In this document: positions 55,711-64,000 of the stretch, one piece after another
Numbering within the stretch: the stretch's first letter is position 1
Layout of the letters: every line of letters starts with the position of its first letter
Source of the DNA: Listeria cornellensis FSL F6-0969
Lineage (GTDB): Bacteria > Bacillota > Bacilli > Lactobacillales > Listeriaceae
Assembly (NCBI RefSeq): GCF_000525855.1
Contig: NZ_AODE01000011.1
Coordinates: forward strand, 44,477-108,476
Length of the DNA: 64,000 nt
Direction of reading: 5' to 3'
Position numbers and translations under genes: made by a program
Notes under the pieces: generated by a model
Database searches by the model: none
The model's input: only the letters and a program-made list of their open reading frames with translations
What the model was told of the DNA's origin: nothing

Positions 55711-56423
55711 ATGAAAGCCATCATGTACGTTGCCCACGGAAGCCGTTTGCCAGAAAAAAAACCGCGAATTCCGAGCTTTCGTAGCAAAAATCGCCCAAAA
55801 AAAGACCGGAACCCTGTCAAAAAATCGCTTTTCTAGAAAAAGAAGACGAAACGATGCAACTCGTCGGTGAAGCGATGATGGAAGAAGGTGCCACCGAGAT
55901 TACAGTCGTGCCCATGCTCCTATTCCCAGCGATGCACGCGACAAAAGACATCCCAGAACAGGTCGCTAGCTTGCAATCTGCGCACCCAAACGTGACATTC
56001 CGGATCACAGACACATTTGGCGCCGAACCTGAAACAATCGCTACAGCAGCCACACGAATCCGCGATGCCAAGCCCGAGCCCGACGCGATCATCCTCGTCA
56101 TCGCCCACGGAAGCGCATCGTACGCGGAACCAAGAAATCAAATGCAACGCGTCATCGCAGAACTAAGCGCTCAACTAGGCCACAAAGTAACACTAGGCAT
56201 GCTTCACGGTGAGCCGAATTACAAACAAGTCGCCACCGAATTAGCCGCGGCACAGGAAAATGTCTACTGGATGCCTTATTTCCTTTTCGCAGGTCAGCTC
56301 GTCGACAAAATTCGCACAGGCAACACCGAAATCAGCCCAACTTGGCACGAAACTAGCTGCCTTGAATTAGATGCAAACCTTACAACCGCAGTCCTGCGGA
56401 AAATCGAGGAGGCCACGACATGA
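55711..56423 (+). CDS. sirB: sirohydrochlorin ferrochelatase (SirB/CbiX-like), two frameshifts
   Basis: Reconstructed as about 236 residues from ATG 55711, six bases after AGGAGG. It starts MKAIMYVAHGSRLPEKNREF with the CbiX metal-binding His in VAHGSR, and repeats the pattern in LVIAHGSASYAEP and LGMLHGEPNY. The frames join when one A is removed from A8 at 55754-55761 and one from A7 at 55797-55803, restoring AFVAKIAQKRPEPCQKIAFL. It inserts iron into sirohydrochlorin, the last step of sirohaem synthesis. Sirohaem is the cofactor of NirB encoded downstream. It overlaps sirC by four bases. Confidence 0.88.
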
Positions 56424-56845
56424 GCTACCCAGTTCTCCTGCAACTAACCGACAAAAACGTTACCATCATCGGCGGCGGCAAAATCGCAACAAGAAAAGCA
56501 AGAGGTTTGCTCACAACTGGTGCCAACATCACAGTTATCGCACCAACTTTCACGGAAGAACTACAACAAATGCCCATCCACCGAATCCCAGAAAATTACC
56601 AAGCTGCGCATCTAAACGGAGCCTTTCTCATTTTTTGCTGCACAAACGATCCAGCGGTGAACACCCAAATAACCCAAGACGCCACCGCGCATCAACTAAT
56701 CAACGACTGCACCGACAAATCTAGGTCCGATTTTTTCAACATGGCAACGCTGCAACAAGAAGACCACCTCATCGCGATTTCGACAAGTGGAGACAACCCG
56801 ACACGAGCCAAAGAAATCCTTCAAAAAATCCGAAAGAAGCGCTGA
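56420..56845 (+). CDS. sirC: precorrin-2 dehydrogenase (SirC-like)
   Basis: This encodes 141 residues from ATG 56420, overlapping sirB. The Rossmann NAD-binding segment reads NVTIIGGGKIATRKARGLLT, followed by GANITVIAPTFTEE and the family's FLIFCCTNDPAVN and LINDCTDKSRSDFFNMATLQ. It oxidises precorrin-2 to sirohydrochlorin. It is a little short because the C-terminal helical domain is reduced, as in other Firmicute stand-alone versions. A terminator-like hairpin follows before the nirB promoter. Confidence 0.9.
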   Translation: MSYPVLLQLTDKNVTIIGGGKIATRKARGLLTTGANITVIAPTFTEELQQMPIHRIPENYQAAHLNGAFLIFCCTNDPAVNTQITQDATAHQLINDCTDKSRSDFFNMATLQQEDHLIAISTSGDNPTRAKEILQKIRKKR

Positions 56846-56862
56846 AACGTAGGCGCTTTTTC
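56836..56862 (+). terminator. terminator-like hairpin after sirC
   Basis: AAGCGC and GCGCTT pair around TGAAACGTAG, followed by TTTTC. Confidence 0.6.
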
Positions 56863-56899
56863 AGTGTTTTCCCCCATACTCCGAACCCTCCAACCCCTG

Positions 56900-56947
56900 T
56901 ATAATAGACCTATCTAATTTTATAATTATTTGTTCATATATTCACAA
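56900..56947 (+). promoter_or_regulatory. nirB promoter region with Rex-like operator
   Basis: TATAAT occurs at 56900-56905 and again at 56921-56926. TTGTTCATATATTCACAA at 56930-56947 matches the Rex consensus TTGTGAA-N4-TTCACAA fully in the right arm and with two mismatches in the left. Rex repression relieved by high NADH would suit an anaerobic NADH-dependent nitrite reductase. This is inference. Confidence 0.45.
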
Positions 56948-56966
56948 TTAACAGGAGGAAAAACAC

Positions 56967-59358
56967 ATGCCAAAACAAAAACTACTCATGATCGGCAATG
57001 GAATGGCTGGCGTACGCACCATCGAAGAAATCCTAGACCGCAATCCAGACAAATATGACATCACGATTATCGGCGACGAACCGCATCCGAACTACAATCG
57101 CATCATGCTGTCCAATATCCTGCAAAACAAAATGACGCCATCCGAAATCATCCTAAATGACGAAACGTGGTACGCGTCCAACAACATCACGCTACATACC
57201 GACGAGCAAGCCATATTAATCGACAGGCTCACCAACACAGTTACAACCACGAAACGCAACATCACGTACGACCGGCTCATTTTAGCGACAGGATCAAGAG
57301 CTTTCATCCTGCCCATCCCAGGCGCTGACCTAGAAGGCGTACTTGGATTCCGAACAATTGCTGACACAGAAAAAATGATTGCAGCATCCAAAAAATACGA
57401 ACGAGCTACCGTCATTGGCGGTGGTCTACTTGGTTTGGAAGCAGCGCGTGGACTTCTCGATCAAGGCATGGACGTCACCGTTATCCATCTCGCGGACTGG
57501 CTGATGGAAACACAACTCGACGCCAAAGCAGGAGAACTTTTAAAAGCAGATCTTGAAGCGCAAGGCATGAAATTCCTCATGCAAAAAGCCACCTCCAAAA
57601 TCCTCGGTAAATCACGCGTCACAGGCCTGGCATTCAAAGACGGCACGCAAATCGAGACCGACCTCGTAGTCATGGCGATTGGCATCAAACCCGAAATCGA
57701 ACTAGCGCAACACGCGAACTTGCCGACAGGACGCGGCATCGTAGTCGATGATTTCATGACAACCGCCGATCCCGCAATTTTTGCCGTTGGAGAATGCGCG
57801 GAACATAATGGTATCGCATACGGCCTTGTAGCGCCACTTTACGAACAAGGGAAAGTTCTCGCAGACCATTTATGCGGCATCGAAACGAAAGGCTATCACG
57901 GTAGCAAAATGTTCACCCAACTCAAAGTATCCGGTTGCGATCTCTTCTCGGCCGGCGACATCAAAGAAAACGCTGAAATCAAAGGCGTCACGATTTTCAA
58001 TAGCATCGAAAACAAATATAAAAAAAATCTTCATGCGCGATGGCAAGCTAGTCGGTGTCGTGCTTTACGGCGATACAACAGAAGGCAACCGTCTATACAA
58101 CCTGCTCAAAAAAGAAGAAGAACTCACCGACTTCACGCTCGTTTCACTGCTCCACAAATCAGGCGAATCCGAAAGTACGAGCGTCGCAGAAATGCCCGAT
58201 GACGAATCCGTATGTGGCTGTAACGGTGTCACGAAAGGCGATATCACGCAAGCTATCACCGACAAAGGCCTCACCACGATTGGCGAAGTCACTGCGCACA
58301 CGAAAGCCGGCGGATCTTGCGGGAAATGTAAACCAATCATCGGTGACATTCTAGAACACACACTCGGCGACGATTTCGTAAGCGCAGCGCCAGCAGGAAT
58401 TTGCGGATGTACCGACTTCACACGCGACCAGCTCATCATCCAAATCCGCTCCAAACAACTACAGACCGCGAAAGAAGTCCGTCACGTCCTAGCGTTCCGC
58501 AACCCAGAAGGCTGCTCTAAATGCCGTCCAGCACTCAATTACTACCTCAACATGATCTGGCCGCAAACGCACGCCGACGAACCTGAAAGTCGCTACGTCA
58601 ACGAACGGCTACACGCCAATATTCAAAACGACGGCACGTACTCCGTTATTCCACGGATGTACGCAGGCCAAACCAATCCACAACAACTCATCAAAATCGC
58701 TAAAGTCGCCGAAAAATACGACGTCCCACTAGTAAAACTAACCGGCGGACAACGCATCGGCCTATACGGCGTCAAAAAAGAAGACCTCCCGAAAATCTGG
58801 GAAGAACTCGACATGCGCTCCGGTTTTGCATATGGAAAAACATTGCGCACCGTCAAATCCTGTGTCGGCTCGAAATTTTGCCGCTTTGGCACCCAAGATG
58901 CACTCGCACTTGGCGAAGCCTTAGAACGTAGATTTGAGTTCGTCGACACACCACATAAATTCAAAATGGGCGTCTCCGGTTGCCCAAGAAGTTGCGTCGA
59001 ATCAGGCGTCAAAGACTACGGCATCATCTGTGTCGAGAACGGTTATCAAATCTACATCGGCGGAAACGGCGGCACAGAAATCAAAGAAGCACAGCTCCTA
59101 ACCACCGTCGCGACCGAACAAGAAGTACTCGACATTTGCAGCGCCTTCGTTCAATACTACCGCGAAACAGGCGTCTACATGGAACGAACCGCACCATGGC
59201 TGGAACGAATGGGCATGGAACACGTCCGCGACATCATTCTTGACCCAGCCGAACAAGCGACCCTAAAAGCCGCGCTAGATGAAGCGCTCGCAGGCCGCGA
59301 CGACCCATGGAAGCAAGTTTTACAAGACGAAGAAAAAACAAAAAACTATATCACGTAG
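56967..59358 (+). CDS. nirB: NADH-dependent nitrite reductase large subunit, frameshifted
   Basis: Reconstructed as about 796 residues from ATG 56967 behind ACAGGAGG. An FAD/NAD domain opens it (LLMIGNGMAGVRTIEEIL, RATVIGGGLLGLEAARGL). Two [2Fe-2S] BFD-like segments follow (CGCNGVTKGDI, GGSCGKCKP). The C-terminal sulfite/nitrite reductase domain has the four sirohaem-[4Fe-4S] cysteines in SCVGSKFCRFGTQDA and KMGVSGCPRSCVES. It reduces nitrite to ammonium with NADH in the cytoplasm. Frames 56967-58202 and 58033-59358 join when one A is removed from A8 at 58020-58027 (YKKIFMRDGKLVGVV). NirD follows 16 bases later, and cofactor genes flank it on both sides. Confidence 0.93.
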
Positions 59359-59374
59359 AAAGAGTGTGACCGCG

Positions 59375-59686
59375 ATGGAGAAAAAATATATAGCAGACTT
59401 AGAAAATTTGACCCCACTCATCGGTCGCGAAGTGCTCCTAGATAGCGCCAAAATCGCGTTATTCCGACTATCAGACGACAGCGTGAAAGCTATCGAAAAC
59501 CGATGCCCACACAAAAATGGACCACTAGCAGAAGGCACCGTATCTGGAACCGACGTTTTCTGCCCACTTCACGACTATAAAATATCACTAGAAACAGGTC
59601 TAGTCGCGGCACCTGATGAAGGTTGCGTCAAAACCTACGAAACCGTAGTCGAAAACGGCAAAATCTATCTGGTAACGAATCCATGA
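59375..59686 (+). CDS. nirD: nitrite reductase small subunit (Rieske-type)
   Basis: This encodes 103 residues from ATG 59375; earlier starts lie inside nirB. A Rieske fold is seen with NRCPHKNGPLAEG and DVFCPLHDYKISLETG, giving the Cys-His/Cys-His pair. NirD proteins in E. coli lack some of these ligands, but here all four appear present, as in other Firmicutes. It pairs with NirB. Its TGA overlaps the ATG of the SUMT gene. Confidence 0.93.
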   Translation: MEKKYIADLENLTPLIGREVLLDSAKIALFRLSDDSVKAIENRCPHKNGPLAEGTVSGTDVFCPLHDYKISLETGLVAAPDEGCVKTYETVVENGKIYLVTNP

Positions 59687-60702
59687 CAAACGTCTATCTC
59701 ATTGGCGCAGGCCCAGGCGATCCAGGACTCCTGACACAGAAAGGTCGGCGCCGCCTAGAAACAGCAGATATTATCATTTACGACCGGCTCGTCAACCCGA
59801 TACTGCTTCACTTAGCGAAAAAAGATGCCGAGTTCCTATACTGCGGCAAACTTCCACACCATCACACGATGCGCCAAGACCAAATCAACACAGCCATCGT
59901 CACGAACGCCGCACAAGGTAAAAAAGTAGTCCGTCTTAAAGGTGGCGATCCAGCCATTTTTGGACGCGTAGGTGAAGAAATGAAAGCAATCTCAGACGCC
60001 GGTTTGACCTACCAAGTCATCCCAGGCATCACGTCCAGTTCCGCCGCGGCAATCTATGCGGGAATTCCCCTAACACATCGCGACCATAACGGGCACGTCA
60101 CTTTTGCAACTGGTCATCAGAAAAACAACGCCCTCACGGAAATTGACATGACAACACTCGCACAAGGTGGCACACTCGCATTTTACATGGGAATCGAAAA
60201 TCTCCCGCGCATCTGCGAGAAAATCACCACGCAACCAGAGCTCGCCAAACTTCCCGTGGCCATCATCGAATGGGGAACGCTAGGCCGTCAAAAAGTACTA
60301 ACAGGAACCATCGCGACGATCGAATCCGAACTAGCGCAAACCAACATGGCGAATCCTGCCATGATCATCATCGGAAACGTCGTCAAAGAACGCAGCGACA
60401 CCTCTTGGTTCGAACAAACGCCACTATTCGGCAAACGCTACCTACTAGCATCCGAAACGGGCATCACCTTCGACCAAATTTGCGACTATACCGACCTTGG
60501 CGCTCACATTTATGCGCTCCCAATCCAAGACGCGAGATTCGACGACATCACCACCCGCGTCCTATCCGAGCAACAATGGGATGGCGTCATTTTACACGAT
60601 GGAACACCAGCTCGAATTTTTCAAGAAGAATTAATCCGTTTGGGCATAAATGAAACCTTTCACATATTCCAAAACGAACCTCCGCATGTTATTCTAGAGT
60701 AG
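59683..60702 (+). CDS. cobA: uroporphyrinogen-III C-methyltransferase with short HemD-like tail
   Basis: This encodes 339 residues from ATG 59683, overlapping nirD. SUMT marks are VYLIGAGPGDPGLLTQKGRR, VVRLKGGDPAIFGRVGEEM, PGITSSSAAAIYAGIPLTHR and the later TLAFYMGIEN. It makes precorrin-2 from uroporphyrinogen III using S-adenosylmethionine, feeding SirC and SirB. The usual single-domain enzyme is about 260 residues. Here about 85 extra residues (FGKRYLLASETGITFDQICD, WDGVILHDGTPARIFQEEL) resemble the part of a uroporphyrinogen-III synthase, too short for a full HemD. Whether the tail is active is unknown. Confidence 0.9.
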   Translation: MTNVYLIGAGPGDPGLLTQKGRRRLETADIIIYDRLVNPILLHLAKKDAEFLYCGKLPHHHTMRQDQINTAIVTNAAQGKKVVRLKGGDPAIFGRVGEEMKAISDAGLTYQVIPGITSSSAAAIYAGIPLTHRDHNGHVTFATGHQKNNALTEIDMTTLAQGGTLAFYMGIENLPRICEKITTQPELAKLPVAIIEWGTLGRQKVLTGTIATIESELAQTNMANPAMIIIGNVVKERSDTSWFEQTPLFGKRYLLASETGITFDQICDYTDLGAHIYALPIQDARFDDITTRVLSEQQWDGVILHDGTPARIFQEELIRLGINETFHIFQNEPPHVILE

Positions 60703-60726
60703 TAGTTAAGGAGGAATGACATACTA

Positions 60727-61170
60727 ATGAAAGAACAAGATATAGCAAACGAACTGATCGATATTAGGTTGCAATTCGGGCTAGACTTTGTCGGCATTGC
60801 CACCGCAATCGCAGCTGGCGGACAAAAAGAAATACGCTGGAAATACGTCGCTGGCAACCGCAATAACCGCTATCAAAAAATCGTCCTCCAAGTTGGCAAA
60901 GGCATCGCCGGCATCGTTTGGCGGACCGCGAGACCAATGATTTCAGAAGACCTCAAAACCGATAGACTCGCGCCAATTCAAGAATACCCCATTGCACTCA
61001 CTGAAAATTTAGCGAGCATTATCGCCGTGCCAATTATGTCCGAGGGCGCTGTTATCGGTGTAATGTTGGGCGGCTACCGTAAACTGACGCAAATAAAAAC
61101 CTCGATGCCCACAGATTTCCAAACAATTGCCGACAAAATGCAACAAAGTCTACTAGCCGTAAAGGAATGA
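60727..61170 (+). CDS. nreA: NreA-like GAF-domain nitrate sensor
   Basis: This encodes 147 residues from ATG 60727 behind AAGGAGG. It is a single GAF domain: LQFGLDFVGIATAIAAGGQK, VLQVGKGIAGIVWRTARPMI and SIIAVPIMSEGAVIGVMLGG. In Staphylococcus NreA binds nitrate and keeps the NreB kinase inactive without it. The assignment rests on fold plus the nreB-nreC genes that follow directly. No membrane segment is present. Confidence 0.87.
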   Translation: MKEQDIANELIDIRLQFGLDFVGIATAIAAGGQKEIRWKYVAGNRNNRYQKIVLQVGKGIAGIVWRTARPMISEDLKTDRLAPIQEYPIALTENLASIIAVPIMSEGAVIGVMLGGYRKLTQIKTSMPTDFQTIADKMQQSLLAVKE

Positions 61171-61176
61171 TGCGAA

Positions 61177-62214
61177 ATGGAAATAACATCCAAACTATTC
61201 ATGAAAGCCTACGAACAGATGAGCGACGCTGTTTTTTTTGTTACGGGATAAAAGTGAAATCATCGCATCGAACCCAGCGGCAAACCAATTGCTCGACCGC
61301 TATGAAGTGAAGCTAGACGATTTCTGCACTTATTGCAACGGCTACACCTCGATTTTTGAAGAACGGACATGTCTCGGCTGCTCCTTGCGAAAACGAATCG
61401 ACAACGAAGCCTTCCAAATCTTCCTGAACGTGAAAAATGGCGAAAACATTCCATTCAGCGCGAGTTACACGCTCATCGATGAATCAGCTGGAATCAGCGT
61501 GTTACTCCTGCGCAACCTAACGCAACAACAACAGACCGAACAGCTTTTGAAGCAAAAAAACAATGACCGAATACGTTATCAATGCTCAGGAAAACGAACG
61601 AAAACGCCTATCCCGCGAGCTTCACGATGGTTTGGCGCAAGGCCTTTTCAGCACGCTCATCGAACTTCGCAAAATCAAATACATGACAAAAAAAAGAAGA
61701 TTACGAATCAAGCATTGCGGAAATGGACTCGATGCTCGCGACGACCCTGGAAGACATTCGCAATATGGCGGTAGAATTACGCCCATCTTCCCTTGACGAT
61801 CTCGGTATTTTTGCAGCGCTAAAAGCCTATTTTAAACGCTATGAGCAACTTTTCGGTGTCCATGTCGTTTTTGTTTCCGAACTTTATGGCACGCGTTTCC
61901 CAGCAAGCATCGAAACCATGCTATACCGCGTCACCCAAGAAGCGCTAACAAACGCCGCCAAATACGCGGACGTAGACGAAATCGAAGTATACCTTTTCAA
62001 AACGAAACAAACGATCGTACTCGAAATAAATGACCAAGGTATTGGCTTTTCACCAGACCATTTCACCGCAGAAGGAAGTGGCTTAGGCTTGCTAAACATG
62101 AAAGAACGCGTAGAACTTTTGCACGGGGAATTCGAGCTTCGTTCAGAGCCCAATCAAGGGACGAAAGTACTAGTCAGAATACCAATCGAGCTAAAAGGAG
62201 GCAAAACAACATGA
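61177..62214 (+). CDS. nreB: NreB oxygen-sensing histidine kinase, three frameshifts
   Basis: Reconstructed as about 344 residues from ATG 61177, ten bases after AAAGGA. The N-terminal PAS-like part holds CTYCNGYTSIFEERTCLGC, whose C-X2-C-X11-C-X2-C spacing matches the oxygen-labile Fe-S site of NreB. The HisKA_3 box is RKRLSRELHDGLAQGLFS, with the phosphorylated His. The ATPase domain shows TQEALTNAAKYADVDEI, NDQGIGFSPDHF and SGLGLLNMKERVELLHGEF. Frames join by removing one base from T8 at 61232-61239, A7 at 61554-61560 and A8 at 61688-61695. It senses oxygen loss and phosphorylates NreC. It overlaps nreC by four bases. Confidence 0.9.
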
Positions 62215-62861
62215 TCAAAGTACTCGTTGTAGACGACCATGCCGTAGTCAGAAGCGGCCTATCTTTTGTCATCAACTCCCAAGAAGATATGACCGTAGTA
62301 GCGGACGCTGCAGACGGTCTGGAGGCTTATCTCGAAACCGAGCGCCACACGCCAGACGTTGTTTTAATGGATCTTAGTATGCCACCAGGCGAAAATGGTT
62401 TAGTCACCACAAAAAGAATCAAGGAGAACTTTCCAGGCACCAAGGTCCTCATTTTGACGATGCACGACGACGAAGAATACCTGTTTCGAGCTTTAAAATT
62501 AGGCGCGTCCGGCTACATCTTGAAAAACGCCAAAGACGACGAACTCCTAGATGCCATCCGCGCTTTACAACAAGGCGAAACCTACATCTATCCAAAAGTC
62601 ACGACGGCTCTCGTCCGCCAATTTTTACAACAAAATAACGGCGAAGAAGTCAGTGATTCCTATGTCCAACTCTCCAATCGCGAACAAGAAGTTTTGCCTT
62701 TAATCGCGCTTGGCTACGGCAACAAAGAAATCGCCAATAAACTATGCATCTCGGTGAAAACCGTGGAAACACACAAATCAAACATCATGAATAAGCTCGA
62801 CCTTACTACCCGCGCCGAAATCGTTAAATACGCTATAAAGAAAAACCTCATTGATTTATAA
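62211..62861 (+). CDS. nreC: NreC response regulator (NarL/LuxR type)
   Basis: This encodes 216 residues from ATG 62211. The receiver domain has VLVVDDHAVVRSGLSFVINS with acidic residues, the phospho-Asp in DVVLMDLSMPPG, and Lys in ASGYILKNAKDDEL. The C-terminal LuxR HTH reads LSNREQEVLPLIALGYGNKE and CISVKTVETHKSNIMNKL. Phosphorylated by NreB when oxygen is low and nitrate is present, it activates nitrate/nitrite genes. nirBD just upstream is the obvious local target. The nar genes are not in this window. Confidence 0.93.
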   Translation: MIKVLVVDDHAVVRSGLSFVINSQEDMTVVADAADGLEAYLETERHTPDVVLMDLSMPPGENGLVTTKRIKENFPGTKVLILTMHDDEEYLFRALKLGASGYILKNAKDDELLDAIRALQQGETYIYPKVTTALVRQFLQQNNGEEVSDSYVQLSNREQEVLPLIALGYGNKEIANKLCISVKTVETHKSNIMNKLDLTTRAEIVKYAIKKNLIDL

Positions 62862-62900
62862 CAAGTTCGGTTTAAACTTCCTTTTTAGCAAAAAAGTAAT

Positions 62901-62906
62901 TATAAT
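62901..62906 (+). promoter_or_regulatory. -10 box for the next membrane gene
   Basis: TATAAT at 62901-62906, 41 bases before the start. A weak hairpin with TTTTT (about 62862-62888) lies between nreC and this site. Confidence 0.4.
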
Positions 62907-62946
62907 GAATAAATGATAAAAGTTTTGAAAAGGGAGTGTAATTCAT

Positions 62947-63660
62947 TTGAAGAAAACTAGAAAGTGGAATTGGACGAAAATCATCGCGATATTTATTTTC
63001 GCATCGCTGTTAGTATCGTTAGTATTTTCCATCTACAATTTAATAACAACACCGGAAACAGGCGTGCCAGCCGGAGAGCCAACGCGTAGCGATTATTCAT
63101 TAATGGTCAGCCAATGTATCCTAGGGCTAGTCGCTATGTTTTTACCATCGATTCTTGGACGCCGATTTAAATTTGAAATTCCGGGGAACATGTATCTCGT
63201 ATTCATTATTTTTCTATATTGCTCGATTTACCTTGGAGAAGTTCAAAGCTTCTACTACTTAATTCCGAATTGGGACACGATTTTGCACACATTTAGTGGT
63301 GCTATGCTCGGCGCACTCGGATTTTCTGTTATATCTTTTCTTAACGAAGACGAACGTACAACGATGAATTTAAGCCCAGCTTTCGTAGCCTTGTTCGCCG
63401 TATGTTTTGCGGTAACACTTGGCGTTGTCTGGGAATTTTACGAATTCGCCTCCGATAGATGGCTAGGTATGAACATGCAAAAAACAATGCTAGAAGACGG
63501 CACAAAACTCGCTGGAACCGCTGCGGTGACAGATACGATGGAAGACTTGTTTGTTGATTTCCTCGGTGCGTTCGTATTCGCCACCATCGGCTACATCAAT
63601 CTAAAACGTAAAAAAGGTTGGATGGAGAAATTCGAATTCAAAAAAACAGTGAAAAAGTAA
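62947..63660 (+). CDS. conserved multi-pass membrane protein, unknown function
   Basis: This encodes 237 residues. TTG 62947 is preferred, with GGGAG at 62932-62936 and no ATG near. About six hydrophobic segments are visible, beginning IIAIFIFASLLVSLVFSIYN. A conserved polar stretch, IPNWDTILHTFSGAMLGALG, and GVVWEFYEFASDRWLGMNMQ contain His, Asp and Glu residues that may bind a metal or substrate within the membrane. The C-terminus is basic. It looks like the DUF2238-type membrane family, with moderate certainty. Transcription is separate from nreABC. Confidence 0.7.
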   Translation: MKKTRKWNWTKIIAIFIFASLLVSLVFSIYNLITTPETGVPAGEPTRSDYSLMVSQCILGLVAMFLPSILGRRFKFEIPGNMYLVFIIFLYCSIYLGEVQSFYYLIPNWDTILHTFSGAMLGALGFSVISFLNEDERTTMNLSPAFVALFAVCFAVTLGVVWEFYEFASDRWLGMNMQKTMLEDGTKLAGTAAVTDTMEDLFVDFLGAFVFATIGYINLKRKKGWMEKFEFKKTVKK

Positions 63661-63672
63661 TAGTACGATTAA

Positions 63673-63706
63673 AGGCTTGTAATGGTTTTTCGTTATAAGC
63701 CTTTTT
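63673..63706 (+). terminator. terminator after the membrane protein gene
   Basis: GGCTTGTAA and TTATAAGCC arms pair around TGGTTTTTCG with one mismatch, followed by TTTTTT. Confidence 0.8.
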
Positions 63707-63726
63707 TGAAAAGAAGGAGAAAAACA

Positions 63727-63876
63727 ATGGCATTTTCGTTGGGAGACATGGTTTTTACAGCAGTCGTATTTTTCGTCCCGCTAACAATCATTATGGCAAT
63801 AATGCTACTTATAATCACTTTATCAAGAAGGAAAAACAACGCAACTAGGGACAAATATCCAGACCATAAAGCATAA
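63727..63876 (+). CDS. small membrane protein
   Basis: This encodes 49 residues from ATG 63727, behind AAGGAGA. A single long hydrophobic stretch (MVFTAVVFFVPLTIIMAIML then LIITL) is followed by a basic tail SRRKNNATRDKYPDHKA, giving a probable N-out, C-in single-pass protein. The ribosome site is good. The family is not recognised. It lies after the terminator of the previous gene and may have little promoter of its own. Confidence 0.6.
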   Translation: MAFSLGDMVFTAVVFFVPLTIIMAIMLLIITLSRRKNNATRDKYPDHKA

Positions 63877-63953
63877 AAAAAATAAAATTATGCAACTAAA
63901 ATAGAACAGAATGTAACTTAAAAAAAGATCGTACAAAATAAACGGAAATACCA

Positions 63954-64000
63954 ATGGAACAAAAAGGCTTGGAAAATAATTGGTATCATTTTAAACAAGA
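63954..64000 (+). CDS. possible start of a gene cut by the window end
   Basis: ATG 63954 opens MEQKGLENNWYHFKQ and runs off the window. Upstream ACGGAA is a weak ribosome site. Nothing else is seen in 63877-63953 except AT-rich sequence. Confidence 0.2.
   Translation, partial: MEQKGLENNWYHFKQ

Overview
The window looks like a chromosome segment of a low-GC Firmicute, most probably the Listeriaceae. Familiar Listeria-type blocks are present: the mannose PTS operon mptACD followed by a DUF956 (manO) gene behind a sigma-54 promoter, and the pth-mfd-(spoVB-like exporter)-rqcP run. Other genes also fit: a YeeN-type YebC protein, choloylglycine-hydrolase-family and WxL surface proteins, and many PTS/ABC sugar loci. 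A siroheme/NirBD/NreABC block suggests a nitrate/nitrite-respiring environmental Listeria relative rather than L. monocytogenes. The species call is inference.

Layout. 1-1076: a membrane protein and a lipoprotein. 1099-7368: beta-glucoside PTS operon (PRD regulator, IIC, IIB, GH3 glycosidase, IIA). 7401-10542: PadR, HAAS/pentapeptide protein and a drug-type ABC exporter. 10547-12076: lone adenylate-forming ligase (-). 12265-16288: AT-rich accessory island with a TIR-like protein, an 'FVIM'-type nucleotide-binding/DUF4071-like protein, a GIY-YIG/DUF2075 helicase-nuclease and a MazG-type pyrophosphohydrolase. 16332-20977: DHA2 efflux pump and two WxL surface proteins (-). 21548-23762: YebC-like protein, Phd/RelE-type toxin-antitoxin, PhnA-like protein. 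23867-32317: galactoside locus (LacI regulator, ABC binding protein and two permeases, GH42 beta-galactosidase, GH36 alpha-galactosidase). 32394-36881: DUF805, MerR/SDR divergent pair, HicAB, lipoprotein, choloylglycine hydrolase. 37092-40677: sigma-54 mannose PTS. 40835-44723: DUF2200, RtcB RNA ligase, two WYL proteins. 44763-46621: ATPase/TOPRIM-like defence pair (-). 46797-49284: phosphohexomutase, CpsB-type phosphatase, small membrane protein. 49387-55688: pth, mfd, exporter, rqcP. 55711-62861: sirohaem synthesis, nitrite reductase and NreABC oxygen/nitrate sensing. 62947-63876: membrane proteins.

The genes cluster into sugar uptake and hydrolysis, surface/efflux functions, core housekeeping and an anaerobic nitrite-reduction unit whose cofactor enzymes (SirB, SirC, SUMT) sit beside the sirohaem enzyme and its sensor system. 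The strongest candidates for an under-described system are the four-gene island at 12265-16288 and the ATPase/TOPRIM pair at 44763-46621.

A pervasive oddity: about twenty single-base lesions interrupt otherwise intact genes, nearly all in A or T homopolymers and nearly all one base too long. They hit conserved genes (mptD, nirB, nreB, sirB), so sequencing error is more likely than decay. Genes are therefore given at reconstructed full extents, with the lesion stated in each entry. No tRNA, rRNA, CRISPR array, transposase or integrase was seen.
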